From positions 1,488,001 through 1,552,000 of the forward strand of contig NZ_CP016438.1 in NCBI RefSeq assembly GCF_001685355.1: a DNA stretch of 64,000 nucleotides, written 5' to 3'. The notes below the pieces were generated by a model that saw only the letters and a program-made list of their open reading frames with translations, searched no databases and had not been told where the DNA came from. How positions within the stretch are numbered: position 1 is the stretch's first letter; each line of letters begins with the position of its first letter. Source of the stretch: Streptomyces lincolnensis. Lineage in GTDB: Bacteria > Actinomycetota > Actinomycetes > Streptomycetales > Streptomycetaceae. This document shows positions 18,284 to 25,731 of this stretch, piece by piece. A program made the translations under genes and the position numbers.

Positions 18284-19009
18284 ATGTCGACGTATCTGTT
18301 GGTTCACGGCGCCTGGCACAGCGGGCAGTGCTGGGAGAGGGTGGTCCCGTTGCTGGCCTCGGCCGGACACCGGGTGGTCGCGCCGTCGTTGACCGGCTAC
18401 GGGGACAAGGCGCATCTGCTCGGCCGCGACGTCGGACTCGACACGCACGCCGACGACATCGTCGATCTGATCGACGCGGAGGACCTCACCGAGGTGATCC
18501 TCGTGGGACACAGCTACGCCGGGCTGGTCATCTCCGCCACGGCCAACCGTGTCCCGGACCGGATCGCGCACCTGGTCCACCTCGACGCGATGGTCCCCGA
18601 GGACGGCGAGAGCGCGGCCGATGTCATGCCCGTGACGCAGGACCTGATCGACCTCGCCGAGAGGTCCGAGAGCGGCTGGCGGGTTCCGCCGCTCCCCGAA
18701 CTGCCGCCGCCCTCGGGCCTGTTCGGCGTCACCGACCCGGCGGACATCGCGTGGCTGCGCTCGATGCTGTCGGACCATCCGGTGCGCTGCCTCCGGCAAC
18801 CGGTACGGCTGGGCAACCCGGCGGTGCGCACGATCCCCCGGACGCACATCCACTGTGTCCTCGGCAGGCCCGACGGCTTCGCCCGGCGCCCCGTGCCCGC
18901 GCTCCAGCCCAACGGCGCCCCGGCGCAGGTGTGGGAACTGCCGACCGGCCACGACTGCATGATCACCATGCCGGCCGAGCTCACCGAACTCCTGCTCAGG
19001 CTCGGGTAG
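18284..19009 (+). CDS. alpha/beta hydrolase
   Basis: A 241-residue esterase/hydrolase of the salicylate-esterase/hydroxynitrile-lyase-like group. The N-terminal LLVHGAWHSGQCW oxyanion segment is at 5-17, the nucleophile elbow is GHSYAG with S77, and the catalytic histidine is in TGHDCM. Cytosolic. Divergent from the MmyB-type regulator, the arrangement commonly seen for regulator-controlled hydrolases that detoxify small esters; the substrate is not evident. ATG 18284 is preceded by GAGGAG at workable distance. Confidence 0.85.
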   Translation: MSTYLLVHGAWHSGQCWERVVPLLASAGHRVVAPSLTGYGDKAHLLGRDVGLDTHADDIVDLIDAEDLTEVILVGHSYAGLVISATANRVPDRIAHLVHLDAMVPEDGESAADVMPVTQDLIDLAERSESGWRVPPLPELPPPSGLFGVTDPADIAWLRSMLSDHPVRCLRQPVRLGNPAVRTIPRTHIHCVLGRPDGFARRPVPALQPNGAPAQVWELPTGHDCMITMPAELTELLLRLG

Positions 19010-19021
19010 GGAGGCGCGGGC

Positions 19022-19047
19022 GGTGACCGGTCCGGGCGTCGGTCACC
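19022..19047. terminator. stem-loop between convergent genes
   Basis: GGTGACCG / CGGTCACC, 8-bp stem with a 10-base loop, located between the alpha/beta hydrolase stop and the flavin monooxygenase stop, partly overlapping the latter. Likely bidirectional terminator. Confidence 0.55.
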
Positions 19048-20194
19048 CTCGGGCCGGGGCGGCTTTCCACTGTCGCAGCAGGGCGTTGACCGCCTGGCGG
19101 CCGGCGCGGTTGGAGCCGACGGTGGACTGGGACGGGCCGAACCCGACCAGGTGCACGCGGGGTTCGCCGGTCACCTGGGTGCCGCGCAAAGTGATCCCGC
19201 CGAGTTCGTTGCGCAGCCGCAGGGGGTCCAGGTGCGCCAGGGCGGCCTTGAAGCCCGTGGCCCACAGGATGACGTCGACCGGCGTGAAGGAGCCGTCCGC
19301 CTCGCGGACGCCGTCGGGCTCGACGGCGGTGAACATGGGGCGCCGCCGGAGTGCCCCGCGCTCCTTCGCCGCCAACGCGTACGGTGTCCAGGCCAGTTCG
19401 GTGTACGAGACGACGCTGCCGGTGGGCCTGCCCGCCTCGACGTCGGCGGTGACCTTGGCGATGATCTGGCGGCCCTCGACCTCGGGCGCGAACCCGCCCT
19501 CCCGGAAGACGGGTTCGCGCCGCGTGTACCAGTACGTGGTGGCCACCCGGGAGATCTCCTCCAGTTGCTGGAGAGCCGAGATGCCGCCACCGACGACGGC
19601 GACCCCGAGACCCGCGAACCGGTCGGCGGAGACGTAGTCGCGGGTGTGCAGTTGGAGGCCGGTGAAGGTCTCCTGCCCGGGGTAGTGGGGGCGCACGGGG
19701 TTGGTCCAGGTGCCGGTGGCGTTGATGACGGCCCGGGTGGTCCAGGTCCCCGCGCTGGATTCCACCGTCAGCTCTCCGTCCGGCCGGGCGTCCACAGGCC
19801 GTACGACACTGACGGTCACCGGTCTCAGGATCGGCAGGTCGGTCGCCTGCTCGAAGGCGGCGAAGTAACGCGGCACCGCCGTACGGCTGGGCTCGTCGGG
19901 GTCGACGGGCGGCTGCGGGAAGTCGGGCAGGTCGAAGATGCCGTTCACGGTGCTCATCCGCAGCGACTCCCAGCGATGCCGCCACGCCCCGCCGGCGGCC
20001 GGTTCGGCGTCGAGCACCACGAAGGTCCGGTCGCCGTCCGGGTTGGTCAGAGCGCTGGTGAAGCCGCGCCGCTTGAGGTGGTGACCGGCCGAGAGCCCCG
20101 ACTGCCCGCCGCCGATGACCACCACCGTCGCGCGCCCACCCGCTCGCTCGGGTTCGGCCCGTCCGTGTGCCGGGGCGAGGGTGTCAGCGTGCAT
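19043..20194 (-). CDS. flavin-containing monooxygenase (paralogue 1)
   Basis: A 383-residue group B-type flavoprotein. FAD Rossmann motif VVVIGGGQSGLSAG is near 24-37, a second NADPH-binding Rossmann motif VAVVGGGISALQQ is near the middle, and the family marks NATGTW and WATGF are present. It should oxygenate a nitrogen, sulfur or carbonyl centre of a small molecule using NADPH and O2. It is clearly paralogous to the enzyme at 27601-28725, sharing blocks such as YPGQETF and GPSxSTxGxNRAGR. ATG 20194 follows AAGGAGGGG. Apparently monocistronic; 150 bases upstream is the stop of the ferredoxin gene. Confidence 0.85.
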   Translation of the reverse strand: MHADTLAPAHGRAEPERAGGRATVVVIGGGQSGLSAGHHLKRRGFTSALTNPDGDRTFVVLDAEPAAGGAWRHRWESLRMSTVNGIFDLPDFPQPPVDPDEPSRTAVPRYFAAFEQATDLPILRPVTVSVVRPVDARPDGELTVESSAGTWTTRAVINATGTWTNPVRPHYPGQETFTGLQLHTRDYVSADRFAGLGVAVVGGGISALQQLEEISRVATTYWYTRREPVFREGGFAPEVEGRQIIAKVTADVEAGRPTGSVVSYTELAWTPYALAAKERGALRRRPMFTAVEPDGVREADGSFTPVDVILWATGFKAALAHLDPLRLRNELGGITLRGTQVTGEPRVHLVGFGPSQSTVGSNRAGRQAVNALLRQWKAAPARG

Positions 20195-20346
20195 CGGCCC
20201 CTCCTTGAGGGCATGCGCCGCCGGCGGTGGCGAGCAGCGTGAGGTCGGGCCCGGACGCGACGGCCCGGTGGAGGTCAGGGGGGGGCAGGGGCCGGTGGAG
20301 TCATCGCCAGGTCGAGGTCATGGCCAAGCGGAGGTCATCGCCGCCG

Positions 20347-20757
20347 TCACTGGCCGCAAGGGCCCGAGTGGTCGCAGTACGGCTGGAGTCGGCTGCGCGA
20401 GCAGCCGCACAGCACGGCCCGGGTCTCGGTACGCCGGCCCTCGTCCGTCTCCAGAGCCAGATCGCCCCGTATGATCAGCTGCCCCGCGGGCGTCGGGGTG
20501 ATCCGGGTGGGCCGCTCCGGGCCTTCCGCTTCGCCTTCGGCCAGTTCGTACTGAAGCGCCCCCGTCGGACAACGGCGTACGACGTCCGCCAGCCGGTCCG
20601 CCGGAGCGCCGTCCGGCTGGATCCACGGACGCCTGCTCGTGTCGAAGACCTCGGGCAGGCCCCTGACGCACTCCGTGGCGTGCAGGCAGCGCCTGGCCTC
20701 GAAGCTCACGGTGATGTCCTGGGCCGTGTAGGCCTTCTTGTGTGCCGTGCCGCTCAT
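20347..20757 (-). CDS. ferredoxin-like protein fused to CDGSH-type iron-sulfur domain
   Basis: A 136-residue two-domain Fe-S protein. The N-terminal divergent mono-cluster domain (Fer4_19 type) has C24, C30 and C63 in RRCLHATEC and RRCPTGAL. The C-terminal domain has the CDGSH-like set C117, C119, C128, but the usual C-D-G-S-H reads C-D-H-S-G, so the histidine is at +2 rather than +4 from the last cysteine. Likely an electron carrier; a partner oxidoreductase is not obvious, although the flavin monooxygenase lies just downstream in the same direction. Cotranscribed with the GNAT gene 31 bases upstream. Confidence 0.85.
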   Translation of the reverse strand: MSGTAHKKAYTAQDITVSFEARRCLHATECVRGLPEVFDTSRRPWIQPDGAPADRLADVVRRCPTGALQYELAEGEAEGPERPTRITPTPAGQLIIRGDLALETDEGRRTETRAVLCGCSRSRLQPYCDHSGPCGQ

Positions 20758-20788
20758 GTCCGACCTCTCTCGCCGCCCGCGCGACCGC

Positions 20789-21097
20789 TCAGTCGGCGAC
20801 CTTGCTCCGGGCCTGGTACAGCAGGTCGGCGTACTCGGGGTGCCGTGCGATCCACCCCGCGTAGAAGGGGCAGGTGGCCAGCACTCGAAGCCCGGCGGCG
20901 CGCGCCTCGTCGAGCGAGGTCCGGGCCAGCGCGGAGCCGATGCCCTGCCCCTCGTACTCCGGTGCCACCTCCGTGTGCACGAACGCGATCAGCTCCGCCG
21001 TCCGGATGTACTGCGCGAATCCCGCGACTTCACCCTGTCCGCCGACCCGGGCCTCGTACCGGCGCTCCTCGGGCACGTCGACGACCTTGACTGTCAC
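20789..21097 (-). CDS. small GNAT-type N-acetyltransferase (YjdJ-like)
   Basis: A 102-residue single-domain acetyltransferase of the COG2388 group. The acetyl-CoA loop is VAPEYEGQGIGSALA, followed by CPFYAGWIARHPEY, the hallmark of this small subfamily. Targets are unknown; such proteins sometimes accompany Fe-S CDGSH genes, as here. GTG 21097 with GGAGAACAG upstream. First gene of a two-gene unit driven by the promoter at 21173-21201. Confidence 0.85.
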   Translation of the reverse strand: MTVKVVDVPEERRYEARVGGQGEVAGFAQYIRTAELIAFVHTEVAPEYEGQGIGSALARTSLDEARAAGLRVLATCPFYAGWIARHPEYADLLYQARSKVAD

Positions 21098-21172
21098 CTG
21101 TTCTCCTTGAAGCCGGCGGATGCGACGGGACGCCGGCCCGACTCACTCGCAAGTCTGCCTGACGCATCAACT

Positions 21173-21201
21173 AAATTAGCCAGCCGATGTTGACCTGTCA
21201 A
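21173..21201 (-). promoter_or_regulatory. housekeeping-type promoter with overlapping palindrome
   Basis: Read on the minus strand: TTGACA (21201-21196), a 17-base spacer, then TAATTT (21178-21173), close to the HrdB consensus. Expected start of transcription near 21166, about 70 bases before the GNAT start. GTTGAC-CT-GTCAAC (21189-21202) overlaps the -35 and could be an operator. The AT-rich segment is conspicuous in this genome. Confidence 0.7.
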
Positions 21202-21239
21202 CTATCGGAGAAGGTGAGGGATGCGGCGCCGACGGGGGC

Positions 21240-22343
21240 TCAGTCTCCGGACGCCCGTCCAAGGTGCGGCACCTGGGGTGACGTCGCGGCCGCGGCCTCC
21301 GCCTTGGCGTCGCTCACCGCCTCGGCGGCCTGCCTCTCGGCCTCGTCGGCGGCCGCGGCGGCGTCGAGGGCGACCGTCGAGCCCGCGGCGAGCTCCGGAG
21401 TCCGGCCTTCGTCCGACGTGGCGTCGGTGGCGGTCGCCTTCTCGGGTTGCGCGGGTTGGGGAGGGCCGGCCGTCGACTGGTCACCGAACGCGGTGGTGAC
21501 GGTCCGGATCGCCTCGGTCAGCTCACCCGGGATCACCCAGAACGTGTTGTTGTCGCTGTTCGCCAAGTGCGGGAGCGTCTCAAGGTACTTGTAGGCCAGG
21601 ATCTTCGCGTCGGCGTTGTTGCGATGGACGGCCTGGAAGACCAGCTCCACGGCCTTCGCCTCGCCGTCCGCCCGCAGGATCATGGCCTGCTGCGTGCCCT
21701 GTGCCTCCAGGATGTCCTTCTGCCTCGTTCCCTCCGCGGTGAGGATCTTGGCCTGCCGCTCGCCCTCGGCGTGCAGGATGGCCGCGCGCTTGTCCCGCTC
21801 GGCCCGCATCTGCTTCTCCATCGCCTCCTTGATGCTGTGCGGTGGATCGATGGCCTTGATCTCGACGCGGTTGACCCGGATGCCCCACTTGCCGGTGGCG
21901 TCGTCGAGGACGGCACGGAGCCGGGAGTTGATCTCCTCACGCGAGGTGAGCGTCTCCTCCAGGTCCATGCTGCCGATGACGTTCCGCAGCGTGGTCACGG
22001 TCAGCTGGTCGATCGCGTGGAGGTAGTCGGCGACCTCGTAGGCCGCCGCCCGCGGGTCCGTGATCTGGTAGTAGAGCACCGTGTCGATGTTCACCACGAG
22101 GTTGTCCTCGGTGATCACCGGCCTGGGGTCCGACGAGTAGACCTGCTCGCGCACGTCGAGCTTGGTGTTGATGCGGTCCGCCACCGGCAGGACCAGGTTC
22201 AGGCCGGGTTGCAGCGTCCGGCGATACCGGCCGAACCGCTCGATGTTGTAGCGGCGCGCCTGCGGGACGATCCGCACAGTGGAGGCCACGAGGAAGACGA
22301 CGACCAGGGCCGCCACGAGAAGGGGGATGACAACTGGATCCAC
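21240..22343 (-). CDS. SPFH/Band 7 (stomatin-like) membrane protein
   Basis: A 367-residue membrane-anchored protein. One N-terminal membrane segment (VVIPLLVAALVVVFLVAS, 4-21) is followed by an SPFH domain (about 23-180), a long charged helix with E-A/K repeats (about 180-245) that forms the oligomerising coiled coil, and an Ala/Glu-rich disordered tail. Partners of NfeD proteins; together they organise membrane microdomains or assist FtsH-type quality control. The NfeD gene lies 29 bases upstream in the same direction. ATG 22343. Confidence 0.9.
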   Translation of the reverse strand: MDPVVIPLLVAALVVVFLVASTVRIVPQARRYNIERFGRYRRTLQPGLNLVLPVADRINTKLDVREQVYSSDPRPVITEDNLVVNIDTVLYYQITDPRAAAYEVADYLHAIDQLTVTTLRNVIGSMDLEETLTSREEINSRLRAVLDDATGKWGIRVNRVEIKAIDPPHSIKEAMEKQMRAERDKRAAILHAEGERQAKILTAEGTRQKDILEAQGTQQAMILRADGEAKAVELVFQAVHRNNADAKILAYKYLETLPHLANSDNNTFWVIPGELTEAIRTVTTAFGDQSTAGPPQPAQPEKATATDATSDEGRTPELAAGSTVALDAAAAADEAERQAAEAVSDAKAEAAAATSPQVPHLGRASGD

Positions 22344-22372
22344 AGTGCCTCCGTTGCTGTGCGTTCAGCCGT

Positions 22373-22810
22373 TCACGGAAGGAGCTCGCGGGGGTAGACG
22401 ATGGCCGTGGCGCCTTCGATCTCCATGACGTCCACCAGCGCTCCCACCGGGATCACCAGTGTCTCGTCAAGTGCACGGGCGGACCACTCCTCACCGGAGA
22501 GCTTGATCAGGCCGCGGGTCGCGGTGACCTCCTGCATGACCTCCGCCCGCTTGCCGATCAGCGCATCGGTGCCGTCGCGCGTGAGGGGCTGCTGCGCCAT
22601 GCTCCGCAGCGCGACAGGACGGACGAGGAGAAGTCCCGCGGCCGACGCCACCGCGAGGGCCACCACCTGGCCCAGGACGCCGATGCCCACACCGGCGACG
22701 ACGGCGGCCACCAACGCGGCACCCGCCAGCAGTCCGAAGACCAAGGTCAGGGTGAAGAACTCGGCGACACCCAGCGCTGCGGCGGCGAGCAGCCATGCGA
22801 ACCACGCCAT
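22373..22810 (-). CDS. NfeD-like membrane protein
   Basis: A 145-residue protein: hydrophobic segments cover about residues 2-72, then an OB-fold domain (NfeD1b type) containing GKRAEVMQEVTATRGLIKLSGEEWSA. Lacks the ClpP-like protease part of long NfeD. ATG 22810 is selected because GAGGAGGG precedes it; the frame up to 22882 has no signal. Forms an operon with the stomatin-like gene, with which it is expected to interact in the membrane. The 213-base spacer to the divergent esterase gene must carry its promoter, but I could not pick convincing -35/-10 boxes. Confidence 0.85.
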   Translation of the reverse strand: MAWFAWLLAAAALGVAEFFTLTLVFGLLAGAALVAAVVAGVGIGVLGQVVALAVASAAGLLLVRPVALRSMAQQPLTRDGTDALIGKRAEVMQEVTATRGLIKLSGEEWSARALDETLVIPVGALVDVMEIEGATAIVYPRELLP

Positions 22811-23023
22811 CGAACCGCCCTCCTCGAGGGGCCTGCCCCACCAAGCTACCTCCCGGAACGCCGGGCAGACAGAGACGGGCACGGTCGACTACGGGGAGGT
22901 GAAGCCTCCGCTGGGCGGTCCCCACCGCACAGTCGACGGTCCCCCCTCTTGCGCAGTACGGGGCAGGGGTCCCATTATCAGGAATCCTGTTAGTTCAACC
23001 TTGCAACGATAGGTGCCCGCGCC

Positions 23024-23917
23024 ATGCCGTTCAGTCCCGGAATCAAGGCCAGAGCCGTCCAACTGCTGCTCGGCCGCGTGATGAGCCGCGTCCATGCGGA
23101 CCTGCGCTTCACCGACATCCCGAAGCGCACCGAGGCACTTCGGGTGGAGACCGGCGCCGGACCGGTGGCCTGCACCGTCTACCGCCCGCCCGCGGCCACC
23201 GAAGCGCCCGCTCCCGTGTACATCAACTTCCACGGCGGCGGTTTCGTGGTCGGCCGCCCCGAGCAGGACGACCACATCTGCCGCTACATCGCGGCCACGG
23301 CCGGCTGCGTGGTCATCAACGTCGACTACGCCGTCTCCCCGCAGCGGCGGTACCCCGCAGCCGTCACCCAGGCCTACGACGTCACCGCGTGGGTCGCGGC
23401 GAACGGCCCCGCGAACGGCTGGGACGGTGCACGACTCGCCGTGGGCGGACACAGCGCCGGAGCCAACCTGACGGCCGCGGTCTGCCGTACGGCCCGCGAC
23501 CGCGGCGCCTTCACGCCCCGCCTCCAGATCATCGACTCGGCACCGCTCGACCAGCAGGCCGACCCGGCCACCAAGCGGTCCCTCATCGCCAAGCCGCTGC
23601 TCACCCCGCAACTGATGCGGATCTTCACCGCGGCCTACGTCCCGGACCCCGCCGACCGCGCCCATCCGCTCGTCTCCCCCGGCCTGGCCGACGACCTCGC
23701 CGGACTCCCTCCGGCCCTGGTCATCACCGCGGAGAACGACCGCCTGCGCGACGAGGGCGACGCCTACGCCAAGGCCCTGGAAGCCGCCGGCGTTCCGGTC
23801 ACCCACCGCGTCTTCGAGGGCGTCGACCACTACTTCACCCACACCGGCCCGGTACCGGAGGGAAAGGAGGCCATCGACCTGATGGCCACCACCCTGCGCA
23901 CGGCACTCGGCGACTGA
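23024..23917 (+). CDS. alpha/beta hydrolase of the hormone-sensitive-lipase family
   Basis: A 297-residue esterase. The oxyanion-hole motif HGGG is at 70-73, nucleophile S144 lies in GGHSAGAN, the acid is in ENDRLRDEG, and the histidine in VDHYFTH. HSL-family enzymes prefer short acyl esters. No signal peptide, so cytosolic. ATG 23024 has only a weak ribosome binding site (GATAGGTG). Divergent from nfeD and convergent with the yjbQ-like gene. Confidence 0.87.
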   Translation: MPFSPGIKARAVQLLLGRVMSRVHADLRFTDIPKRTEALRVETGAGPVACTVYRPPAATEAPAPVYINFHGGGFVVGRPEQDDHICRYIAATAGCVVINVDYAVSPQRRYPAAVTQAYDVTAWVAANGPANGWDGARLAVGGHSAGANLTAAVCRTARDRGAFTPRLQIIDSAPLDQQADPATKRSLIAKPLLTPQLMRIFTAAYVPDPADRAHPLVSPGLADDLAGLPPALVITAENDRLRDEGDAYAKALEAAGVPVTHRVFEGVDHYFTHTGPVPEGKEAIDLMATTLRTALGD

Positions 23918-23975
23918 CATCGCCCGCCCGGGCCGGCGCGAGGAGACGCGGCGGCCCCCTCCGGGACGAGCTTGC

Positions 23976-24398
23976 TCAGCCCAGGAAGCTCAGGCGCACC
24001 TTGCGGTCGGGGTTGTCCCTGTTCGTGTCGACCAGACACACCGACTGCCACGTCCCCAACTCCAGTCGCCCGCCCACCACGGGCAGCGTCGCGTGGGGCG
24101 GGACGATTGCCGGGAGGACGTGGTCGCGGCCGTGGCCCGGGCTGCCGTGGCGGTGCTGCCAGCGGTCGTCGGCGGGGAGGAGGGTGTGGAGGGCGGCGAG
24201 GAGGTCGTCGTCGCTGCCGGCGCCGGTCTCCAGGATCGCGATGCCGGCGGTGGCGTGCGGGACGAAGACGTTCAGCAGGCCGTCCCGGCCGGCGGCGGCC
24301 TCCCGCAGGAAGGACTCGCAGTCGCCGGTGAGGTCGACGACCCGCTCCGTGGAGCCGGTGGCCACGTTCAGGACTCGGGTGGTGAAGGCGTCTGACAT
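23976..24398 (-). CDS. YjbQ-family protein (UPF0047)
   Basis: A 140-residue protein of the widespread YjbQ family. Typical blocks are FVPHATAGIAILETG, HRHGSPGHGRDH and LELGTWQSVCLVDTN with conserved His/Glu residues around a proposed metal or phosphate site; some members show weak thiamine-phosphate synthase activity, but the true function is unresolved. Start taken as ATG 24398; ATG 24407 is possible. Divergent from the sulfur-type operon beginning at 24486. Confidence 0.85.
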   Translation of the reverse strand: MSDAFTTRVLNVATGSTERVVDLTGDCESFLREAAAGRDGLLNVFVPHATAGIAILETGAGSDDDLLAALHTLLPADDRWQHRHGSPGHGRDHVLPAIVPPHATLPVVGGRLELGTWQSVCLVDTNRDNPDRKVRLSFLG

Positions 24399-24485
24399 GC
24401 CTTCCATCCTGACCCACGGCTCCCTGTTCAGCCACGAACCCCCGGCCGCGTCCCGCCACGAGGGGTCCACTTAGCGAGACGCCCG

Positions 24486-24515
24486 TTGACCATGGCCACG
24501 CCACATGGCTACGTT
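24486..24515 (+). promoter_or_regulatory. promoter of the sulfonate uptake operon
   Basis: TTGACC (24486-24491), an 18-base spacer and TACGTT (24510-24515). The predicted start of transcription, six to eight bases on, falls on or immediately before ATG 24523, so the leader peptide would be translated from a leaderless mRNA. No Shine-Dalgarno precedes that ATG, which agrees. Confidence 0.65.
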
Positions 24516-24522
24516 CAGCCGT

Positions 24523-24606
24523 ATGTTGCGTTCAGCCCTGCTCACCACGCGCGGTCACATCGACCTGCTGCGGGTGGCTTCCGCCGCGTGTCGCCGCGGC
24601 TGCTGA
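24523..24606 (+). CDS. cysteine-ending putative leader peptide
   Basis: A 27-residue peptide with the motif HIDLLRVASAACRRGC just before the stop. R-x-H-(I/V)-D-L-x-R-x-x-S-A-x-C is the signature of the 'putative leader peptide' group that actinomycetes carry upstream of sulfur assimilation and sulfur uptake operons. In mycobacteria a Cys-containing leader has been shown to regulate translation of the following genes in response to cysteine. Here two Cys codons (TGT at 24589-24591, TGC at 24601-24603) close the frame, 222 bases before the permease gene. The leaderless start and context support a real gene although it is far below usual length limits. Confidence 0.8.
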   Translation: MLRSALLTTRGHIDLLRVASAACRRGC

Positions 24607-24823
24607 CGCCTCGCGTCTCACGCGTCCTTCGCGCTTCTCGCGTCTCTCGCGTCCGAACAGCTTCTCCTCCAGCGCTCTTCAGCGTCTGATCCGCGCCGAG
24701 CACGCGTCCGTCCGTCTCATCCCCGACCGTCCCTGACGATCCGTCCGAAGGTCCGGTCCGTTCCTGAGGTCTGACGGCGCGCGCCCACGCGCGTCTCCCC
24801 CGCCGGCCGCTCTCCCCGTGGAG
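24607..24823 (+). promoter_or_regulatory. candidate cysteine-responsive attenuator leader
   Basis: The untranslated stretch between the leader peptide and the permease. It has iterated CGCGTC/TCTCGCGTC motifs at 24609-24653, a bulged hairpin GACG(G)CGCG...CGCGCGTC at 24773-24795, and a small hairpin CTCC-CCGT-GGAG (24812-24823) in which the right arm is the ribosome binding site for ATG 24829. Other CTCCCC tracts at 24794-24800 could also mask that site. Such pairing would let ribosome stalling at the leader Cys codons control permease translation. Structure was drawn by eye only. Confidence 0.45.
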
Positions 24824-24828
24824 CACCC

Positions 24829-25731
24829 ATGAGCATCAGCCATGCCCCACCCAGCTCTCACGAGCCCGATATTTCAGATATATCGGGCCCCGAACTCGCC
24901 AAGGGCGAGACGTCCGACCGGACCTCCCTCGCCCTCGAACCCCTCGTCCCCGCCTCTTCCCACCGCACCCGCGTCCCCCGCTGGCTGCGCCGCACCACCG
25001 GCCCCCTCCTGCTGCTGGCGTTGTGGCAACTGCTCAGCAGCACGGGCGTGTTGACCCCGGACGTGCTCGCCTCGCCGGGGCGGATCGCCGAGGTCGGGCG
25101 GGAACTCGTCGCCGACGGTTCGCTGCCCGGCGCCATGGCCACCTCGCTGCGCCGCGTGGCGGGCGGGCTGCTGCTCGGCACCGTCATAGGAACCGGACTC
25201 GCCCTGCTGTCGGGGCTGTTCCGGGTCGGCGAGGACATCGTGGACGCTCCCGTGCAGATGCTGCGGACCGTGCCCTTCGTGGGACTCATTCCGCTGTTCA
25301 TCATCTGGTTCGGGATCGGCGAGGCACCCAAGGTCGCCATCATCACGCTCGGCGTGACCTTCCCGCTCTACCTCAATGTCTACGCCGGGATCCGCGGCGT
25401 GGACGCCCAGCTGATCGAGGCCGGGGAGTCCCTCGGGCTCTCGCGGTGGGGACTCGTGCGGCATGTGATCCTGCCGGGTGCGCTGCCCGGAGCCATGACC
25501 GGCCTGCGCTACTCGCTCGGCATCGCATGGCTCGCGCTCGTGTTCGCCGAGCAGGTCAACGCGGACTCCGGCATCGGCTTCCTCATGGTGCAGGCACGGG
25601 ACTTCCTGCGCACCGACGTGATCGTGGTCTGCCTGATCGTCTACGCCTTCCTCGGCCTGCTGGCCGACTTCATCGTCCGCTCCCTCGAAAGGCTGCTGCT
25701 GCAATGGCGACCGACGTTCACCGGCCGGTGA
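24829..25731 (+). CDS. ssuC: ABC transporter permease, sulfonate/nitrate/taurine type
   Basis: A 300-residue inner-membrane permease of the SsuC/TauC/NrtB group with six hydrophobic segments from about residue 56. The coupling EAA loop reads EAGESLGLSRWGLVRHVILPGALPGAMTGLR (about 197-227). First structural gene of a three-gene uptake operon, overlapped by the ATPase start. ATG 24829 follows GTGGAG with six-base spacing. The N-terminal 50 residues are hydrophilic and include a DNA palindrome (24864-24888). The Cys leader upstream points to a sulfur source such as an alkanesulfonate rather than nitrate; exact substrate is inference. Confidence 0.85.
   Translation: MSISHAPPSSHEPDISDISGPELAKGETSDRTSLALEPLVPASSHRTRVPRWLRRTTGPLLLLALWQLLSSTGVLTPDVLASPGRIAEVGRELVADGSLPGAMATSLRRVAGGLLLGTVIGTGLALLSGLFRVGEDIVDAPVQMLRTVPFVGLIPLFIIWFGIGEAPKVAIITLGVTFPLYLNVYAGIRGVDAQLIEAGESLGLSRWGLVRHVILPGALPGAMTGLRYSLGIAWLALVFAEQVNADSGIGFLMVQARDFLRTDVIVVCLIVYAFLGLLADFIVRSLERLLLQWRPTFTGR
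24864..24888. promoter_or_regulatory. AT-rich palindrome inside the permease 5' end
   Basis: GCCCGATAT-TTCAGAT-ATATCGGGC: 9-bp perfect arms with a 7-base spacer, starting 36 bases into the permease coding region. Its AT-rich core is unlike the surrounding codons (it encodes D-I-S-D-I-S). May be an operator for an unidentified repressor or an mRNA hairpin close to the start codon. Confidence 0.5.

Noticed and set aside
22811..23023. possible operator from GGTCGACT and AGTCGACGGT near 22879 and 22935
   Set aside because: The arms differ by a base, are about 50 bases apart and contain the common GTCGAC hexamer; too weak to call.
24486..24689. 67-codon plus-strand frame across the leader region
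   Set aside because: In a different frame from the Cys leader peptide, starts inside the -35 box and has no ribosome binding site or recognisable similarity.
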